Assembly (NCBI GenBank): GCA_023653785.1
Contig: JAMKCH010044207.1
Location: 1 to 64,000, forward strand
Direction of reading: 5' to 3'
Length of the DNA stretch: 64,000 bases
From: Ophioderma brevispina
Lineage: Eukaryota; Echinodermata; Ophiuroidea; Amphilepidida; Ophiodermatidae
Positions 57,401 to 64,000 of this stretch are shown piece by piece (position 1 is the first letter of the stretch; every line of letters begins with the position of its first letter). The notes beneath the pieces are model-generated. The model was not told the DNA's origin, ran no database searches, and saw nothing but the letters and a program-made list of their open reading frames with translations. A program made the translations under genes and the position numbers.

Positions 57401-58129
57401 TTAAATATCTGTAATATACGACAATCAAACAAAAATTTTTAAATAGAAACTGTTTGCCATTTTTGTGAGATAGTTTGATTTTATCGTTTAGACCAGTTCC
57501 TAAGCGAATTTTTATCCATTCAAATTTGATGCACCCTAACCGAGATAGTGACACGTGAACACAAAGGATAAAATACCACTTGGGCAATTTCCCTTGAAGG
57601 TTAACAAAATATAGGTCTATAGGTATAAGGTGTGTGTCCATCTGTGAGATCAACGTTTTCAAACAAAGAATATTGTAAGATCAGAGTGAATGTATTATCA
57701 TGCATTGAACTAATCAAATAAATCTTTTTCAACAGTGAAAGCACCAGAAAGTATGTTGTGGGGGAAGGACGGACCTAGGGGACTCGCTCTCAGGGGGGAC
57801 AGTAGTAATCATCAATCATGTAAATTTGGCGAATTTTAATGCTGAAACCAAGGGGACCACAAGTCTCTGGATGGGGGAAAGGAAAAATGTGCGGACAGCG
57901 CTCAAATGGGGAGGGCCAATTCCCTGCCCAATCCCCATGCCTCCAAAGGGACGCCAGTGGAGGAGCATAATGAAGAAGAAACCAAAGTTGAACAAAGAAC
58001 AAATCAAGGAAAGGATGGGGGTGTGCAAAGGGCTGTGTTTACTGTCAAAAAGGGTGGTTTTAGGGATATACTTCGTTGAAACTGGATAAGTAAGGCATGG
58101 GTTTCACAAACACTAAATACTGGTCCAAT
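57401..58129. other. Spacer between two LINE 3' ends; no gene recognised
   Basis: An 87-codon plus-strand frame (57826-58089) with a Pro/Lys-rich middle and overlapping minus-strand frames were examined. None has a family signature. Confidence 0.4.
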
Positions 58130-60960
58130 TAAGTTCAATTGTACAAAATGGGCGAGATGTGGAAAACGTCATTTTTCTCCTCATGGAACATCTCAGTACC
58201 TTAAAAGTAAACCTTCTGCTTGTGAAGATCATAATATATCCTACCCAAGCAATCATGAAATTAGGGTAGTTATCCCCAAAATTTTTTGAGCTACTGGACT
58301 AGCATGCACCGTGGACCTGGAGTTCACAGCATTTTTTCAGTCAGGTTGTTTCCTGTAAGAATACGGTTAAAATTGGTTGTCGGTTCAAAAGATGCATATC
58401 AATGACACCCATAATACAATACCAATTACAAAGGCATTTGATATAGCGCTTCTCAAAACAAGGTCAAAGCGCTTTACCAAATACAGAGTAATTACTATTT
58501 CCGCCTAAAAACATGTTGCATCTTTTAAATTACCTGTTGTATTACTTAGTGAGATCTAAGTATTAACATCAAATATAAAATAAAAAAAAGGGAAACAGCT
58601 GCATTTAATTAAAATATGTGAGGCACTAACAAAAAAAACCATTTAAGCACACAATAAGTTCTTAGGAATAGATGAAATTTTAGAGCTTTTTTAAATTAAA
58701 ACGGAAACAGATTGGGGTGGGCGGAACAGAGATAGAAAGAGTTCCATAGGCTCGGGGCCGCATTGCGGGAAAGCCTTTTCACCCACTGACCTTTTTGGGG
58801 GAAACAGTGAGGAGCGTCTTGTCCTCTGCAGGAACGCAATCCTGGCTGCCAGGACAGAATATACAAAGAAAGGTTTTCGGACAAGTAAGATGGCAATTGT
58901 CCGGAAAATGCCCTTGTAAGTACGAAGCATAAGCTTAAAGAAAACGCGCTCACTAATTGGAAGCCAATGGAGCTCTTTAAGGAGTGGGTGTGGCTGGTGT
59001 CTTTCTATCAGATCTGAACACCAGCTGGTGCTTCTATGCTGCAAAATCTGAAGTTTACTCGATCCTGGCCGACATTCCATAAAAAAGTGAATGCATCGTC
59101 AATGCGGATAAAATTTCAGTGAAAGGACGAGATGATAACAACTCTCAAATGTGATAAAGCAGCGGGGGGATTCCGGGTGGTAAATATTGCAAAGGTGAAA
59201 GTTAACAGACCTTAATGATGAACCTTTACATTGTTCAGTGTCATAGACATTTGTCTGATCAAGCACGACACCAAGGTTTCTAAGTGCGAGGAACTGGGGA
59301 AAACATCCACTGTACCGACTGATGGTAAGTCTTTGAGGCGATTTTCGTGTAATAGATGAACATGTCATGAAAAAGTTGTTTTTTCATCATTCAAATTTGA
59401 GTGTTACATGCATCCACACTGATTTCCTTCAATACAAAGAGAAAAGAGAGAGTCTTTTGACAGCATCTTTGGCATCACATCATCTTCTCAGGATCAAATG
59501 TCAAATAGAACTGTACATCATCAGCATATGTGGTAAGCAATATGGCTTCCGACTGATTGATGCGATCAGTATGTGACAGTATGAAAAAGAGAGGCCCGAC
59601 CACAGAAGAAACCCTGAGGAAGGTAAGAAAGGGAAGATGATGCTTGTTTGAAATTGCATCCCCAATGCGCACACCAAAAGAGCGGTTCTGACAGGTGGTA
59701 GACGAATCCACTGTTTAAGCCGTACAGAGTAGTAGTACCTTGATTTGAAAGGATTCACGTAACTTATCCAAAAGAATGGCATTATCAACAGTACAAAGCC
59801 TGCGAAAGATCTAGCGGCACAATAGCAACTGCCTTATGTTGTGAACTTGATTGAGGATATCGGTCTTGAACGCAGAGAAGTGCGTTTCAGTCTGTGTCGT
59901 TCTTTGTAAGCTTGATCTGTCTGAATCTTCTCATTTAAGTCATTGAGACGTGATACTTTGTCTGGGCACTCACTATTTTCTCCATGACCTTAGACACGCA
60001 GCTAATATTGACACAGGGCGATAGTTTTGGAGCACCTCTTTGTCTAGGAAGGCTTTTGAGAATGGGTGTCACAGCAGCTTCCCGGAGTTTAGCTGGCGAA
60101 GGAAAACCAGTGCGGATAGACTTGTTCATTATTAGTGTTAATGGCTCAGCCAAAGTTGCAACATTCTCCTTAAGTAACAAAATGGAATGGTGTATCCATA
60201 GGAAACATGATTGATGGAGTTGACATATATTCCCTTGGTTACCTCTTCAACAGTGACTGGATATTATTAATTTTAAAACTCATGCATTGGAACGGTATCA
60301 TCAAGTATTGTCCCACTTGGATCATTCATGCGCGTTATGTTAGACCTGGATAATTATCCAGGTCCCGTCTGATTTTGTATACCTTGTCGCTGAAAAAACC
60401 GGCAATGAGTACGAGTTCAGTGCATGAATTACAGTAGGAATTGTTTGGTTTTGGGGTTCAGAAGCTTATTCAGAGTAAGTAGCAAACATGGTTTTGTTGT
60501 TAGCATTTTCTAATTGTTCTCTGTAATAAACCTCCTTAGCATGATGACGAGTTGACCAGTTCACTGCTGAGTGTACAATGTATGCATCCAGATCGACAAT
60601 ATTTCTAGTTTTTACCCATTTCTCTTAAACGTCTACGTTCACGTCTGGCATCACATATCTTATTAAACAAGGTTGATCGTGGTCTAATAGCGGGACGCCT
60701 GTTTGAGGAGTGCATGGGAATCGAGACACTAATTAAAGACCCTCAAATTTTACCAAGCACCTCATTAACTGAGCCATCACGAAGGTCAAGACTGCCAATC
60801 ATGGATTGAATGTCATTGAGAAAGAGTCCCTTTTTTGACTATTCTACAGAATTTTAATACTAATATTGATAGCAACCATGATTTGCAACCCAGATCTCGT
60901 CATTCTCTCAGTTTTTAGGGTTATACTTAGGCAGAGGGTCACCACAAAAAAAAACAAAAC
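58130..60960 (-). mobile_element. Degraded minus-strand non-LTR retrotransposon, copy 2 (RT to 3' end)
   Basis: From right to left: a linker typical of LINE ORF2 (peptide ICDARRERRRLREMGKN near 60610-60660); reverse transcriptase palm/fingers near 60180-59935 (LKENVATLAEPLTLIMNKSI and NISCVSKVMEKIVSAQ); the catalytic YADDVQFYL with VVGPLFFIL upstream near 59640-59500; a thumb segment RNLGVVLDQ near 59290; and the C-terminal LKELHWLPISERVFFKLML ... KAFPQCGPE near 59000-58740. The tail has GATATAGCGCTTCTCAAAAC...TCAAAGCGCTTTA near 58440. The pattern fits the CR1/L2-like group. Frames change often, so it is inactive as written. The endonuclease was not found. Confidence 0.85.
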
Positions 60961-62166
60961 CCACCTCATTTGCAGGGGGGCTTGGACTTACTGTTTCTCA
61001 TGTTATTTACTGGTGCTGGAATCCATAGACAACAAGGATTAACATTTCCAAATGCTACATTTTGATTTTATGGCAATGTGCATTTCTAAAACTTATAAAA
61101 TTCTTGTTACATCACAAGGAGCCGCATTTTATACCTATTTTTATGTGAATTTTTCAATCGAAAATTGTCTTGAAGTTGATTTCAATGGAAAAAACTGTGT
61201 TGATATCGGGATAGCCGAAAACTGGCCCAACGGGGTTTTTCAAGTATCTCAAATAATTTGCCAAACTCACTGAACAGGACCCACCAATCACCAACTAAAA
61301 ATCTCATAAAGCGGCCACATTCCAATAAAGAATCAGTAACCTTCAGTTGAAGAGACTCTTAAGTTGTGGGCCAAACTTAATCTTTGATTGTAGTTTTTTT
61401 TTTGGGACAGTCTGTTATTGTTATCATCATGTCATGAACTGCTGTATTAAAAGCTAATAAACATTAATTGAATTGAAATAGCTGCAACTTGTGTATTTAG
61501 GCTATGATATTTTCACAACGAAACGAAACAGAATTTTAAGGTGGGACGCGTGGGTACGGGTAATTTTAGAAAAAAAAATGCAAACAATGGCAAAATGCCA
61601 ACTAATGTATGTTGACTCAAAACTTAGTGAACGTATTTCAGAGAATCTTACGGTTTATTTTTTAAATTCAAATTGTACAAAGAACATCTGTTTCGCAAAA
61701 TATCACCTCCTATAAGACCTGATTATTTTGCGAAACAGATTTCGTACGCAGTTGAATAACTACATCCCAAATGAAAGGTTTGGGAAAGAAAGACAAGCTT
61801 TAGCGAAGTCAAACCAGAATGGAAACCTACCAACAAAACGTTCGCAACAATTATGATACGCTTGTTTGTTCATATATAAAGGTTCTGTACATTGTACAAT
61901 TTACAAAAGCCGTTTTATCATGTTCTGTTCTTGATACGCATTTTCTAATAGTGTTTATGTTAGACCTAAAGTCCACTAAAGTAACCTAAAGGCCAAAGTA
62001 TAGAGTAGCCAATAATCATGTGTTATTATGACCTTTTCCAGTGGACTCTGTCACACGGGACCCAGAATTGATCGCTTAGTAATTTTCGATTTGTTCGACG
62101 ATCTTAAAAACTGCTTAAAATGCTCTCTATTTCAATTGAAACTCATTTTTATAACTCTCTTTTGTC
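60961..62166. other. Upstream region of the BBOX1-like exon; no other gene recognised
   Basis: Two plus-strand frames (61052-61273 and 61491-61715) have no recognisable domain. CATATATAAAGG at 61870-61881 resembles a TATA box and lies about 290 bp before the ATG at 62167, at a suitable distance for a transcript with a leader of about 250 nt. This is weak evidence for a promoter. Confidence 0.35.
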
Positions 62167-62731
62167 ATGGCAATTGCCGCTAACCTGAAAAATGTCGATC
62201 CAAATGATGAAGACAAAACACTAACGTGAGTTGGACAAATGGAAGAAACAAGGTGTATCCCTATGTCTGGTTAAGAGATAATTGCCAATTTCGGTGTCTG
62301 CTGGCACGAGTCTGGAATAACAGTCATTTGATGAAGCAAGACTCAATCTCGACCCGTTGAAGTTATTCCGAAAACGTTGACGGTGACTGGTGCGAATTAT
62401 CTGCAAAAATAATTTAAAAAAAGAATGGGCTGATAGCATAAGAGTGATAGATCTCCAGTTGGCTACAACAATACAAAATTTGAGAATTCTGCACAGAGAT
62501 ATCAGGTTGCTCCGAAGTTGCGATATGGGGGTGCCGATTGTAGAGGAAAAAAGCAATGAAGAACTGAACTTTTGTGATCTGATGTCCAAAGACGAATAAG
62601 TCTTAATGGATGTTTTATGGTTGCAATGCAAGACTTGGCTAGTGATGGTCGTGCGTGTACCCACGAGAGAGGGGAAACTCGATCGAATCGGGAGAAAAGA
62701 GTATCTTTCCTTCAGCCCAACCAAATTTGCG
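62167..62731 (+). CDS. BBOX1: Gamma-butyrobetaine dioxygenase (BBOX1)-like first coding exon, frame-broken
   Basis: BBOX1 is a 2-oxoglutarate/Fe(II) oxygenase that makes carnitine from gamma-butyrobetaine. The ATG opens MAIAANLKNVDPNDEDKTLT and then a stop. In the next frame VSWTNGRNKVYPYVWLRDNC follows, which is the family signature (YPxVWLRDNC) at the right distance from the start. Further pieces in family order are FDEARLNLD (about 62327), VEVIPKTLTVTGANYL (about 62356), LKKEWADSI and ELNFCDLMSKDE before a TAA (62597-62599), WLQCKTWLVMVVRV after it, and KRVSFLQPNQICG up to donor GTAAGC. The N-terminal zinc-binding cysteines beyond the first are unclear. Several one-base frame changes and one stop break it. 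The iron ligands would lie in later exons, not in this window. TMLHE is the closest alternative. Confidence 0.7.
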
Positions 62732-63045
62732 GTAAGCTAATGCATCCAATTTCTTGGCATGCCTAAATACTAATAAATAATCATAAATAACATAATAATA
62801 AATAGTTCTATAAGGGCGCAAAATCTCAACAGAAAAACTCAGAGCGCCATTAACACACAAAACATACCAAAATCAAAGCACAAACAGCTATTGAGACATG
62901 AAAGCTTGTCGAAAAGATGAGTTTTTAAGTTGAAGTCTGGGAAACTTCTAGATGCTACCAGAATGGCCCGCCGTTAGAGTTATACATTTGTTAAAATGTG
63001 ATTTTTAAAAATCGATCTTTTAAAATGACCGTTTTTTTTAAGCAT

Positions 63046-64000
63046 TCAGTGCATCTGCTACGTATAGCTTGGTTCAATGGTTTCTGATGCTGTCTTGGGG
63101 GAGATTGTTCCACTCTACCTTGCTGAAATATTTCTCATTCGTCCTTCTTGACTGGCTCATCATGTTCAAAATGTTCTCCTCTTGTCCCTAATCTTGTATC
63201 AATAAAACAATTGATTCAAACAATGTCCTCGTCGTGTCTCCTTCTGTTTTATTCTGCCTTGTCCTTCTTGTCCCTCCGTCTAATCAATACCAATATTAAA
63301 TTTTGTATATTTGGTATGGTGTTTATGCCAATTCATTTTGACTTATTATGGCCTATAATCATGTGTTTTTCCATTTATGTCTTCACTCTACTTCTGTTTA
63401 AATACACCGTACAATACAAACGTTCTTTGATATAGCGCCTTCTCAAAAACAAGGTCAAAAGCGCTGTAAATACAAAATAAGTATTACTATTACCTAAATA
63501 TAGTAATACAACAGGTATTGTAAAAGGATGAACCATGAGATAAGTAATTATCATCAACCCACTCATACAACCCAAAAAAGAAACGTCATTTTCTCCTCAA
63601 TGGAACAATCTCAGACCTTAAAGCTAACATTCTTCTTGAAGATCACATATCCTCCTACACACACACTCATAAATTTAGTGTATTATCCCCAAAATTTTCG
63701 AGCTACTGGACCGCGAAACAGTGCATGCACCGTGGACCCTGGAGTTCACAGCACTTTTTCAAGTCAGGTGTTCCTTGTAAGAAGACGGTTAAAATTGGTT
63801 TGTCGGTTCAAAATATCATACACAATGACACCATAATACAATACAATACAAACTGCATTTGATATAGCCCTTCTCAAAAACAAGGTCAAAGCGCTTTAAC
63901 AAAATAGAGAGTAATTATTATTTTAGCCTACACAATGTGTTCCTCTTTTACAATACTGTTGTAATTACTAGGAGATAATAGCTTAACAATCAACTATAAA
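63046..64000 (-). mobile_element. LINE 3' tail, copy 3, running off the window
   Basis: Direct repeat of 55840-56790. It starts GCATTCAG...TCTGCTACGTAT, contains TTCTGATGCTGTCTTGGGGGA, and carries GATATAGCGCCTTCTCAAAAAC twice (about 63430 and 63857). Differences from copy 1 are chiefly single-base gaps and insertions. It lies about 0.3 kb after the BBOX1-like exon's donor, hence in that gene's first intron if the gene continues. Confidence 0.8.

Noticed and set aside
62221..62724. 167-codon open frame on the minus strand
   Set aside because: It is antisense to the BBOX1-like exon, whose plus-strand peptides match a known family in order. The minus-strand translation has no recognisable motif.

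Overview
The window looks like AT-rich, gene-poor, repeat-laden nuclear DNA from a marine invertebrate animal. Spliced coding exons are separated by kilobase introns, and there is no bacterial-type gene packing. It carries tRNA-derived SINEs, degraded non-LTR retrotransposons and many short inverted-repeat (MITE or fold-back) elements. The repeat style and the encoded proteins suggest a non-vertebrate deuterostome such as an echinoderm or hemichordate. A mollusc or other lophotrochozoan cannot be excluded from sequence alone.

Three protein-coding loci can be supported. (1) On the minus strand, 40959 down to 28061, seven exons encode most of the WD40 propeller of an FBXW4 (dactylin)-like protein, ending at a stop codon at 28061-28063. 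Five of the seven exons are intact. The exon at 36549-36730 has an in-frame TGA and an apparent one-base deletion, and the small exon at 37332-37368 joins its upstream neighbour out of phase. I did not find the F-box exon(s). (2) On the plus strand, two phase-compatible exons (54270-54396 and 54881-54967), with a possible third at 52751-52797, encode a helical, Gln/Lys-rich protein that I do not recognise. (3) On the plus strand, 62167-62731 holds the first coding exon of a gamma-butyrobetaine dioxygenase (BBOX1)-like gene. Its conserved peptide is scattered over all three frames, through several single-base shifts and an in-frame stop.

Layout: 1-13 kb is intergenic DNA with at least six fold-back or MITE insertions. 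13.4-16.4 kb is a plus-strand LINE relic. 16.5-28 kb is intergenic DNA with a 1.1-kb fold-back, SINEs and repeats. 28-41 kb is FBXW4, whose introns hold a minisatellite, MITEs, a CCCCACCC tract and a roughly 50-bp satellite. 41-45 kb holds a 0.75-kb nested palindrome and a second copy of 1.9 kb of FBXW4 intron. 45-55 kb is mostly featureless apart from an inverted repeat pair and the unknown two-exon gene. 55.8-64 kb is a minus-strand LINE and repeated copies of its 3' end, interrupted by the BBOX1-like exon.

The most notable pattern is that repeat copies, and some conserved exons, between 36.5 and 64 kb differ from expectation mainly by single-base indels rather than substitutions. This points to unpolished long-read or gap-fill sequence, although pseudogenisation remains possible. 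I found no CRISPR array, no canonical intact tRNA or rRNA gene, and nothing that convincingly looks like a new molecular system.
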